A DNA stretch of 64,000 nt. Source: Thermus thermophilus. Its GTDB lineage: Bacteria; Deinococcota; Deinococci; Deinococcales; Thermaceae. The notes under the pieces are model-generated. The model made no database searches, was not told where the DNA came from, and worked only from the letters and a program-made list of their open reading frames with translations. The position numbers and the translations under genes are program-made. The stretch lies in contig NZ_AP025158.1 of NCBI RefSeq assembly GCF_019974155.1, forward strand, positions 1,426,001 through 1,490,000, given 5' to 3'. Positions 36,122 to 42,356 of this stretch are shown here, in pieces; position 1 is the first letter of the stretch; each line of letters begins with the position of its first letter.

Positions 36122-37039
36122 TCAGACCACCCCCCTCCTTTTCCGCAGGCCCCCTATACGATAGGGTGCGGCTTTGCGGAAAACGGATTTTCGCGATGGG
36201 GACGGCTCAGGTTTTCCGCAAACGGCCTTGCGGAAGACCCCCCCGTTTGCGGAAAACCCTGGGGGCTCGAGGGCCAGGGGGCGGGAGGTCCCCACCTCCA
36301 GCCCCCACCTCGCGGCGGCCCGGGCTTCGGGCTCGGGGAGTCCGGCCTCGAGGGCCGCCCCCACCAGGGCCTCCTCCGCCTCCCGGGGGTCCAGGCCGTG
36401 GGGGAGGAGCCCCCCGGCGGCCACGGCGTAGCGGATGAGGGTGTTGTGCCTCTGCCCCTCCGGGGTGCGGGCCACTTGGGCGGCGTAGGCCTCGAGGAGG
36501 GCCCTCAAACGCTTGGGGCTCGCCCCTTCCACCGGGGTCCAAACTTCCCTCGGGGGCGGCGGCGGGGGGAGGAGCTTCAGGAGGAGGTCCTGGGGCACCG
36601 GGGGAAGCTCCTCCGGCCTCACCAGGGGCACCTCCCAGGCGTAGGTCCTCCCGTCCTTGAGCCGGGTAGGGGCGGCCACCACGTAGGCCCGCCCCATGCC
36701 CCGGAGGTCCACCCCCTCGAGGGCCCGCACGCTGGCGGAAAGCCTCACCCCTTCGGGGAGGCGGAGGAAGACGTGGCGGCCTCCCTTGGGGGTCCTCTGC
36801 CGGGGGGCGCCCTCGAGGGCCGGGAAGGCTTGGCGTAGCGCCTCCCAGGCCTCAGGGGCATCAACGTCCAGCACCAGCACCTCGGGGCCGGGGAGGAGGC
36901 CCACCCCGCACTCGGGGCAGGCCCGCCACCAGGCCTCGAGGGTGGCCGCCTCCCGGGAGGCCTCCTTGAGCCCGTGGGGGGTGAGCCCCGGATGGGGGCG
37001 CTTCTCCCCGGGGAGGAGGGGCAGGACGGCGTACCCCAA
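36122..37039 (-). CDS. PrimPol primase-polymerase, 5' end altered by an IS630-type insertion
   Basis: Archaeo-eukaryotic-type primase/polymerase (Prim-Pol domain) of 305 residues. The start LGYAVLPLLPGEKRP, GVGLLPGPEVLVLDVDAPEAW (catalytic Asp58 and Asp60), TPKGGRHVFLRL (catalytic His) and VDLRGMGRAYVVAAPT are all conserved and close to TthPrimPol as I remember it. A helical accessory domain follows (TPEGQRHNTLIRYAVAAGG). The start shown is TTG. The frame is open upstream (RAASRYAALGYAV) up to the insertion, so about a dozen native N-terminal residues may be displaced. The tail (SANGGVFRKAVCGK) comes from the inverted repeat. Confidence 0.85.
   Translation of the reverse strand: MGYAVLPLLPGEKRPHPGLTPHGLKEASREAATLEAWWRACPECGVGLLPGPEVLVLDVDAPEAWEALRQAFPALEGAPRQRTPKGGRHVFLRLPEGVRLSASVRALEGVDLRGMGRAYVVAAPTRLKDGRTYAWEVPLVRPEELPPVPQDLLLKLLPPPPPPREVWTPVEGASPKRLRALLEAYAAQVARTPEGQRHNTLIRYAVAAGGLLPHGLDPREAEEALVGAALEAGLPEPEARAAARWGLEVGTSRPLALEPPGFSANGGVFRKAVCGKPEPSPSRKSVFRKAAPYRIGGLRKRRGVV
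36137..36266. repeat. Right arm of the inverted repeat with iteron-like words
   Basis: Words TTTTCCGCA (36139), TTTGCGGAAAAC (36173-36184), GTTTTCCGCAAAC (36211-36223) and GTTTGCGGAAAAC (36245-36257). The same DNA as the left arm but read on the opposite strand: it encodes the C-terminal tail of PrimPol. Candidate replication origin, with the RepA gene between the two arms. Confidence 0.75.
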
Positions 37040-37073
37040 GGCGGCGTAGCGCGAGGCCGCCCGTTGTGCTAAG

Positions 37074-37595
37074 CTAAGTGCCCTCCCCCAAGATTTTCAA
37101 CTCCACACCTCCCAGGGCCTTTAGGGCCTGCACTACCGCGTCCTTCAGCTCTTCAAGGCTCCCGTAGTGCCGCCTCGGCATCAAAAACCCCTTCACCCGC
37201 CGCCAGATGTTCTCCATGGGGTTCAAATGGGGGCTGTACCGCGGCAGGTAGGCCACCTCCAGCCCCCGCCCTCGCCACACCCCCCTCCTCCCCTCCATCC
37301 CACGGGACCGGTGGAAAGGCGCGTTGTCCAGGAAAACCTTCAGGGGCTTGGTCAACCCCTCGGCCACCCGGTCCAGATACCCCCGCACCACCTCCCACCG
37401 CACCGGCCCCTCCAAAAGGGCAAAGAAAAGCCGCTCCCCCTCCCGGCCCCGCACCAGGTGCCCCACCACGTTCACCCGCCCCTCCTTGCCCCACGCCCGC
37501 GGCACCCCCTTCGCCTCCCCCCTCCGGCACCAGGCGTACGTGGGAGGCAGGGTCAGGGCAAACCCGCTCTCGTCCAAGTACCCCACCTCCATCAC
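37074..37595 (-). CDS. IS630-family transposase, catalytic second frame
   Basis: 173 residues carrying the DDE domain: LDESGFALTLPPTYAWCRRG (first Asp), KVFLDNAPFHRSRG (second Asp) and YLPRYSPHLNPMENIWRRVK (Glu). It is in the -1 frame relative to the upstream helix-turn-helix frame. The slippery run GCAAAAAGGGGGC just before the first stop would give a fused protein through AKKGAQEGVMEVGYLDE. This two-frame design is common in IS630 elements. Confidence 0.85.
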   Translation of the reverse strand: MMEVGYLDESGFALTLPPTYAWCRRGEAKGVPRAWGKEGRVNVVGHLVRGREGERLFFALLEGPVRWEVVRGYLDRVAEGLTKPLKVFLDNAPFHRSRGMEGRRGVWRGRGLEVAYLPRYSPHLNPMENIWRRVKGFLMPRRHYGSLEELKDAVVQALKALGGVELKILGEGT

Positions 37596-38067
37596 CCCCT
37601 CCTGAGCCCCCTTTTTGCCTCCTCTTCCTCCTTCACAAAGGCTTCCACCTCCTCCGCCTCCGGTCTACCCCTGGGCACGTACCGCGTCCGTCTCCACACA
37701 TACCCCATGGCCCTGAGGTGCCGGGCCACCACCTTGGGGGCCAGGCGGACCCCGAAGCGCTCGGCTATGGCCTCCGCAAGCTGCGGGGCGGTCCAGACCC
37801 GATCTTCCGCCAGTTTCTCCTCCACGAAGGCGGCCATCTCCGGGGTGAACTTCCTGGGGGCTCCCGGGGGTTTGCGGTAGACGAGGCCTTGGAGGCCCTC
37901 CCTCAGGAAGCGCCTGAGGACGAGGTAGACGGTGGTGCGGTCCTTGTGGAAGTGCTGGGCGATCTTTGGGGCGGTCCAGCCCTGGGCGGCCAGGCGGACC
38001 ATCCTCCTCAGGGGTCAGCTGGATCCGAAGGGGGGCTGCCATGTTGAGATGATAAAGGATTGGCACT
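37077..38067 (-). mobile_element. IS630/Tc1-type insertion sequence
   Basis: About 991 bp with imperfect terminal repeats beginning AGTGCC and sharing TCAAC at position 21-25, flanked by the TA target duplication (37075-37076 and 38068-38069). It sits immediately upstream of the PrimPol reading frame and has replaced its natural upstream region. It contains two transposase frames. Confidence 0.8.
37592..38002 (-). CDS. IS630-family transposase, DNA-binding first frame
   Basis: 136 residues with two helix-turn-helix domains: LAAQGWTAPKIAQHFHKDRT and a second (WTAPQLAEAIAERFGV). Ends after EEEEAKRGLRRG. The likely native start, MAAPLRIQLTPEE at 38042, is in a different frame from MVRLAAQGW, so an indel near 38000 may have damaged the 5' end. 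The ORF could still start at GTG or ATG near 38002. Works with the catalytic frame through -1 frameshifting. Confidence 0.75.
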   Translation of the reverse strand: MVRLAAQGWTAPKIAQHFHKDRTTVYLVLRRFLREGLQGLVYRKPPGAPRKFTPEMAAFVEEKLAEDRVWTAPQLAEAIAERFGVRLAPKVVARHLRAMGYVWRRTRYVPRGRPEAEEVEAFVKEEEEAKRGLRRG

Positions 38068-38069
38068 TA

Positions 38070-38451
38070 GCCGGTCCCCGTGCGGGTGGTGGCGGAAGGG
38101 GGGCTTGCCGCCTACCTGGCCTCGAACCCCGCCCAGGGCAGGGCCTACCTCCGGGTGCGGGTGCCCACGGGGACGGGGCCCTGGACCTGGGGGAGCCCCG
38201 GGGGGAGGCGGAGGCCAGGCTTCCGGCCACGGGGGTGGGGGTCCTGGTGCGTTGAGGATAGACGCCCGTCGGGGCAAGGCCCACTTGAAAGGTCTTAGGG
38301 CGGGCACCCCCTTTCCCGGAGCCCTCAACCCTGGACCCCTATCTCCACGGGCACCCGCCCCGGACCGCCACCCCCCCTCTCCACCGTCTTCCCACACAAG
38401 AGGTCTACCCTTAGGGTCGCCAGGGGAGGTCCCTGGCAGAGGAGGTAAGAG
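38070..38451. other. 382-bp stretch without a convincing gene
   Basis: On the + strand the frames AEGGLAAYLASNPAQGRAYL and, shifted, EARLPATGVGVLVR then stop look like a decayed C-terminus of a protein whose 5' part is gone, possibly removed when the IS630 element inserted. The right half is pyrimidine-rich and ends with a strong ribosome-binding site (GAGGAGG) for the exported protein at 38452. No promoter is clear. Confidence 0.4.
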
Positions 38452-39039
38452 ATGAAAGGAAACGCGCGCTTTTTGAGCCTTCTGGCCCTTCTGTCCCTGT
38501 CGGCGCTGGCCCAGCCCGGTCCCCCGCCCCCGGGGAACCCTCCCCCGCCTCCTGCGGCCCCCCAAGCGGCCCCCTACCAGGACTACCGCCATATGGTAAG
38601 GGCCCAGCGGGAGGTCGCCCGGGCACAGTACCTGGCGGGCCTTGTCCGTCCTTCCCCCCTCAAGGGTGAGGCCGATGGCCTGCTCAGGTGGGCCCAGGGG
38701 CTCCAGACCCAGGACCCCTTCCGGGCCAAGGAGCTCGCCGCCGCCGCGGCCAATATCTACGAAGGCCTTCTCCTGGTGGAGGGGGCTCCCTATCCCCCGG
38801 TTCCACGGGGCCCCGAGGGGTGGTCCAGGGCCTACGAGGCCCCCTACCGGGCCCAAGAGGCCATCGCCCGAACCGAGATGGAGGCGGTCTACTACCGGGT
38901 CAATAACCCCCTGGTGCGCAGGCTCCTCGAGGAGGCCAAGCGCCTCCTCTCCCAAGGGAACGACCTGGCCAAGGCCGAGGCCGCCCACCGCCTGGCCCGC
39001 GCGGCCCATCACCTGATCAAGGCGGAGAGGGGCTTCTAA
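38452..39039 (+). CDS. Exported protein, first gene of the cargo operon
   Basis: 195 residues with a Sec signal peptide (FLSLLALLSLSALAQ), a proline-rich linker (PPPPGNPPPPPAAP) and a helical domain of about 150 residues (YRHMVRAQREVARAQYLAGL). No Cys after the signal, so soluble periplasmic. The ribosome-binding site GAGGAGG is strong. No family recognised; the helical mature part with alternating Arg/Glu could be a ligand- or stress-sensing four-helix bundle. It leads an operon with a two-component system. Confidence 0.7.
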   Translation: MKGNARFLSLLALLSLSALAQPGPPPPGNPPPPPAAPQAAPYQDYRHMVRAQREVARAQYLAGLVRPSPLKGEADGLLRWAQGLQTQDPFRAKELAAAAANIYEGLLLVEGAPYPPVPRGPEGWSRAYEAPYRAQEAIARTEMEAVYYRVNNPLVRRLLEEAKRLLSQGNDLAKAEAAHRLARAAHHLIKAERGF

Positions 39040-39097
39040 AAGGGCTCCGAGGGGTCCCTCCTGTGGGGCCCCTCGCCCTTACCGGAAGGGGATGGAG

Positions 39098-39532
39098 ATG
39101 AACAGGACCCCCTTGAGCAAAGCCCTCATCCTGGCAGGGGGCCTTCTGGCCTTGGCCGCCTGCGCGCCCTACCAACCCGGCCCCTGGCCGAGGCCCCTGG
39201 GGCCAAAAGGGCTCGAGCACTTCCTGGAACTTCTCTTGAGCCTCTTGCTCCTCGGCCTTCTGGTCCTAGCGACCGTCTGGCTCCTCGGCCAGATCCGTCG
39301 GGGAGGTGGGAGGGCAGAGGTCTTTCCCCCTTTGCGCCCAAGGAGCCTCCTCGTCCCGCGGCTTACCGCCTTGCGGGAACAGGCCGCCTCCTTGCCCCGG
39401 GAAAAGGGGGAGCGGGTCATGGCCCTGGTGGTGGAGGCCTGGGAGGCCTGGGGCAGGGGGGAGGTGGAGCGGGCAGAGGCCCTGACGGCCCGGGCCGAGG
39501 CCCTGCTTGACCTCCTGCGGGACCAGGCCTAG
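39098..39532 (+). CDS. Membrane lipoprotein-like protein of the cargo operon
   Basis: About 144 residues. The N-terminus MNRTPLSKALILAGGLLALAAC has a lipobox-like LAAC, followed after a short linker by a hydrophobic helix (LELLLSLLLLGLLVLATVWLL) and a soluble helical part (VMALVVEAWEAWGRGEVERAE). An ATG six bases upstream (39092) is an alternative start. Two bases separate its stop from the next ATG. Function unknown; the envelope location fits input to the sensor kinase. Confidence 0.65.
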   Translation: MNRTPLSKALILAGGLLALAACAPYQPGPWPRPLGPKGLEHFLELLLSLLLLGLLVLATVWLLGQIRRGGGRAEVFPPLRPRSLLVPRLTALREQAASLPREKGERVMALVVEAWEAWGRGEVERAEALTARAEALLDLLRDQA

Positions 39533-39533
39533 A

Positions 39534-40025
39534 ATGCCAAGGACCGTGGAAGGGGGAAGGGCGCGGCGCAGACCCGTATTCGCCCTCCTGGGCATGGCCT
39601 CCGTCCTGCTCTTTCTAGCCTGGGGGCAGGCGCCCTCCCCTCTTCCCCCCGAGGCGGCCTTTGAACGGGTGAGGGCCTACCTAGGCGGGGGGAGCCTGGA
39701 CGAGGTGTACAAGTACGCCTACGGCCCCAAGCCCAAGGAGGGCTGGACCGTCTATGAGTTCGGGCTTCCGGGGGTGGAGGTGTGGCTGGAGGTCGGAAGC
39801 CTTAGGGTGGTGCTGTACCGGCCCAAGAAGCCTCCCAAGCACCTCGCCGAGCCCCACCTTCCCTTCCCCCAGGTCCTCTCGCGGGTGCGGGCCCGGTACG
39901 GGGAGCCCTGGAGGCTGGAGCTAAAGCCGAAACCCAAGGAGAGGCTCTTGGTCTGGGAGGCCAGGGGGCTTTTTGGCGAAGTCTGGCTGGAAGCCGCCAC
40001 GGGAAGGGAGGTGCTTCGGCGGTGA
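39534..40025 (+). CDS. Exported PepSY-like protein of the cargo operon
   Basis: 163 residues. An N-terminal membrane or signal helix (FALLGMASVLLFLAWGQA) is followed by two PepSY-like half-domains: LDEVYKYAYGPKPKEGWTVY and VWEARGLFGEVWLEAATGRE, the second with the usual V-D/E-x3-G ending. PepSY domains often inhibit proteases or report envelope state and are common beside two-component systems. Its TGA lies in the GTGA overlap with the response regulator start. Confidence 0.65.
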   Translation: MPRTVEGGRARRRPVFALLGMASVLLFLAWGQAPSPLPPEAAFERVRAYLGGGSLDEVYKYAYGPKPKEGWTVYEFGLPGVEVWLEVGSLRVVLYRPKKPPKHLAEPHLPFPQVLSRVRARYGEPWRLELKPKPKERLLVWEARGLFGEVWLEAATGREVLRR

Positions 40026-40678
40026 GGCTCTTGCTGGTGGAGGACGAGCCCGAGGTGCGCCGCCTGGTCAGGGAAGTCCTGGAGGAGGCGGGCTGGGCCG
40101 TGGACGAGGCCGCCGGGGTGGCCGAGGCTCTGGGACTCCTGGAGGCCTTCCCCTACGACCTCCTGGTGCTGGACCTGGCCCTGCCTGACGGGGACGGCCT
40201 GGAGGTTCTCCGCCTCGTCCGCTCCCGGGAGATGAGCCTGCCGGTCCTGGTCCTCACCGCCCGCGACGCCCCCCAGGCCCGGGTCCTGGGCCTGGAGGAG
40301 GGGGCCGACGACTACCTGGTGAAGCCCTTCTACCCCCAGGAGCTGGTGGCCCGGGCCCGGGCCCTCCTGCGGCGGAGCCGGGGCCTGGCCCACAACTGGC
40401 TGAGGCGGGGCCGGCTGGAGCTCGACCTGGAGGGGCGCCAGGCCTTCTGGGAGGGAAAGCCTGTGCGGCTTTCGGCCCGGGAGTACGCCCTTCTGGAGGC
40501 CCTGGCCCTTTGGGAGGGGGGGTTCGTTCCCCGGGAGCTCCTCTTGGAGAAGGTGTGGAACGGGGAGGAGAGCGTTGAGCCGCGCACCGTGGACACCTAC
40601 ATCAAGTACCTCCGCCGCAAGCTGGCCCCCGAGGCCATAGAGACCGCCCGCGGACTGGGGTACCGCTTCGTGGGATGA
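40022..40678 (+). CDS. OmpR/PhoB-family response regulator
   Basis: 218 residues. Receiver domain MRLLLVEDEPEVRRL with phospho-acceptor Asp51 (LLVLDLALPDGDG), the conserved Thr in VLTARDAP and Lys in DDYLVKPFYP. A C-terminal winged-helix domain follows, with EPRTVDTYIKYLRRKL and TARGLGYRF. It should bind DNA when phosphorylated by the adjacent kinase. GTG start overlaps the PepSY gene, and its stop overlaps the kinase start (ATGA). Confidence 0.94.
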   Translation: MRLLLVEDEPEVRRLVREVLEEAGWAVDEAAGVAEALGLLEAFPYDLLVLDLALPDGDGLEVLRLVRSREMSLPVLVLTARDAPQARVLGLEEGADDYLVKPFYPQELVARARALLRRSRGLAHNWLRRGRLELDLEGRQAFWEGKPVRLSAREYALLEALALWEGGFVPRELLLEKVWNGEESVEPRTVDTYIKYLRRKLAPEAIETARGLGYRFVG

Positions 40679-41877
40679 GCCTGCGTGCCCGCTTCGCTCT
40701 CTACGCCTTCGGGGTGGTGGCCCTGACCCTCCTGGTTTCGGGCCTGGCCCTACAGAAGGCCCTCTGGTTCTTCCTCCTGCGCCAGGTGGACCGGGAGCTT
40801 TGGAACCTGCTGGACACCTCCCTCGCCAACCTGCGGCCCGACGAGGAAGGGGTCTTGCGCCTGGACCTGGATGCGGAGCTCTTCGCCTCCTTAAGGCCCG
40901 ACACCCTGGTGCTGGTGGTGGGCCCCCAGGGGCTCCAGGACGCCCTGGGGATCCTGCCCCCCCTGGACCGACTGGAGGCCCTGACCCGGGGGGAGGCCGG
41001 GGACTACCGGGTCCAGGCCCGGACGGCGGACGGGGTGAGGGTGCTCGCCGCCCGCCACCTTGGGGAGCTTCGGGAGTTGGCGTCCCTGGTGGACCGGCTC
41101 CTGCCCGTGGTCCTCCTCCTCGCAGGGGGGACGGCCCTCCTCTCGGCGCTTTTCCTCTCCTCCCGGGCCCTCGCCCCCCTGAGCCAGGCCACCCGGGCCG
41201 CCCTGGACCTCGCCCGGGACCGGGCCTGGAACCGGCGCCTCCCCCTTCCCCTTGTCCAGGACGAGGTGGCCCAGATGTTGGAAGCCTTCAACCAGGTCTT
41301 GGATACCTTGGAGGGAGCCCTGGACGCTGAGCGGCGCTTCGCCCAGGAGGCCGCCCACGCCCTCCGCACCCCGCTGACGGTGCTCCTGGGCCATCTGGAA
41401 CGGGGCAGGGTGGAGGAAGCCAGGGCCCAGGCCAGACGACTTGGGGAACTGGTAGAGCAGCTCCTCTTCCTGGCCCGGTCCGAGGCGGACGCCCTGGCAT
41501 GTGCCCCCCTGGAACTGGACACCCTGGTCTTCACTGAGGCCGAGTCCCTGCGCCCCGCCTTCCAGGCCAGGGGGTTGCGGCTTCTCCTGGACCTCCCAGA
41601 GGAACCCGCCCGGGTCCTGGCCAACGAGCAGGCCCTCCGGGCCATGGTGGTGGCCCTGCTGGAAAACGCCCTGCAGCACACCGCCAAGGGGGGAACGGTC
41701 CGGGTGGAGGTGCGGGGGAGCGAGCTTCGGGTGCAGAACGCCCCGAGCCACCCCCAGCCGGGCACAGGCCTCGGGCTCAGGCTGGTGAACACCCTGGTGC
41801 GGGCCCAGGGGGGAAGCCTCCAGACGACAGAAGACGGGCAGGGGTTTCAGGTGACCCTCCGCCTCGCCAAAGGCTAG
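40675..41877 (+). CDS. Sensor histidine kinase
   Basis: 400 residues, partner of the response regulator. Two membrane helices (FALYAFGVVALTLLVSGLAL and LLPVVLLLAGGTALLSALFL) enclose a periplasmic sensor of about 110 residues. HAMP-like linker and phospho-acceptor H box FAQEAAHALRTPLTVLLGHL (His228) follow, then N box ENALQHTAKGGTVRVEV and G box GTGLGLRLVN. The catalytic domain is somewhat compact. It ends the cargo operon near the right attachment site. Confidence 0.93.
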   Translation: MSLRARFALYAFGVVALTLLVSGLALQKALWFFLLRQVDRELWNLLDTSLANLRPDEEGVLRLDLDAELFASLRPDTLVLVVGPQGLQDALGILPPLDRLEALTRGEAGDYRVQARTADGVRVLAARHLGELRELASLVDRLLPVVLLLAGGTALLSALFLSSRALAPLSQATRAALDLARDRAWNRRLPLPLVQDEVAQMLEAFNQVLDTLEGALDAERRFAQEAAHALRTPLTVLLGHLERGRVEEARAQARRLGELVEQLLFLARSEADALACAPLELDTLVFTEAESLRPAFQARGLRLLLDLPEEPARVLANEQALRAMVVALLENALQHTAKGGTVRVEVRGSELRVQNAPSHPQPGTGLGLRLVNTLVRAQGGSLQTTEDGQGFQVTLRLAKG

Positions 41878-42197
41878 CGGGCCGTCCTTCCCCCCGGTCA
41901 AGGGTGAGGCCCCTCTGATAAGAAATCCTCCTGATCCTGTTCCCCAGTGCTCCCAGGCCACTCGTAGAAGAGGACACGGCCAGCGCGACGTTCTCGTGAT
42001 AAGGGAAAAGCCTACGGGGAGTTCTTATAAGGATACAGCGGGCGTTTTTTGTTGTGGCTTCAACCCTCGGGATGTTAGCTAACTGTTAGCTTATCGGGTG
42101 AATCAGGGGGGAGGTATGGGGATAAGTCAGGGAAGAAAATGCGCTGAGAATGGGCATTGTGGAAGAAGAGGGACGGGGAGGGATGGATGGGTACGCT
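41878..42197. other. Right-end noncoding region of the integrative element
   Basis: 320 bp, AT-richer than its surroundings, without a gene. It holds several GATAAG/CTTATC words (near 41918, 41998, 42024, 42090 and 42121) and the GTTAGC arm site. A run CGGGCGTTTTTT at 42037-42050 lacks a convincing stem. The words may be binding sites for an excisionase-like factor. Confidence 0.5.
42074..42095. promoter_or_regulatory. Candidate integrase/excisionase arm site (right)
   Basis: GTTAGC, five bases, then GTTAGCTTATC, in the same orientation as the left site at 29109-29130; the spacers differ (GAATG left, TAACT right). Confidence 0.6.
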
Positions 42198-42243
42198 CCT
42201 TCTAAGCGGTAGGTCGGGGGTTCGAATCCCTCCGGGCCCGCCA
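42198..42243 (+). repeat. attR core (partial tRNA-Arg)
   Basis: Exact 46-bp copy of the tRNA-Arg 3' part. No 5' half of a tRNA precedes it, so it is not a gene. It marks the right border of the element. Confidence 0.92.
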
Positions 42244-42248
42244 GGCCC

Positions 42249-42276
42249 GCCCTCCCCCACCGGGGGAGGGCGTTTT
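42249..42276 (+). terminator. Rho-independent terminator, originally of the tRNA operon
   Basis: GCCCTCCCCC and GGGGGAGGGC form a ten-pair stem with an ACC loop, followed by GTTTT. It lies six bases after attR, so before integration it would have ended the tRNA-Pro/Gly/Arg transcript. The element has separated the two. Confidence 0.8.
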
Positions 42277-42356
42277 CACCCCAGGGTGGCTTGCGCCAGC
42301 CTGAGCCCCAGCAAAAGGTCCCCGAGGAGCTTCTCTTGGGCCAGCCGGGCCAAAGA

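Larger units (their letters stand above)
29057..42243. mobile_element. Integrative element in tRNA-Arg, about 13.2 kb
   Basis: The element is bounded by the 46-bp direct repeat of the tRNA-Arg 3' end. It carries integrase, methyltransferase, small unknown proteins, RepA-like ATPase, PrimPol and a two-component cargo operon, plus two insertion sequences. No relaxase, coupling protein, secretion channel or phage structural gene is seen, so it is best called an integrative, possibly mobilisable, element. It resembles the Thermus integrative elements that encode TthPrimPol (from memory of T. thermophilus HB27). Confidence 0.88.

Noticed and set aside
38110-38140. T-arm-like TCGAACCC sequence suggesting a tRNA
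   Set aside because: No matching acceptor or anticodon arms around it.
42198-42243. Second tRNA-Arg gene
   Set aside because: Only the 3' part is present; there is no acceptor 5' strand or D-arm.
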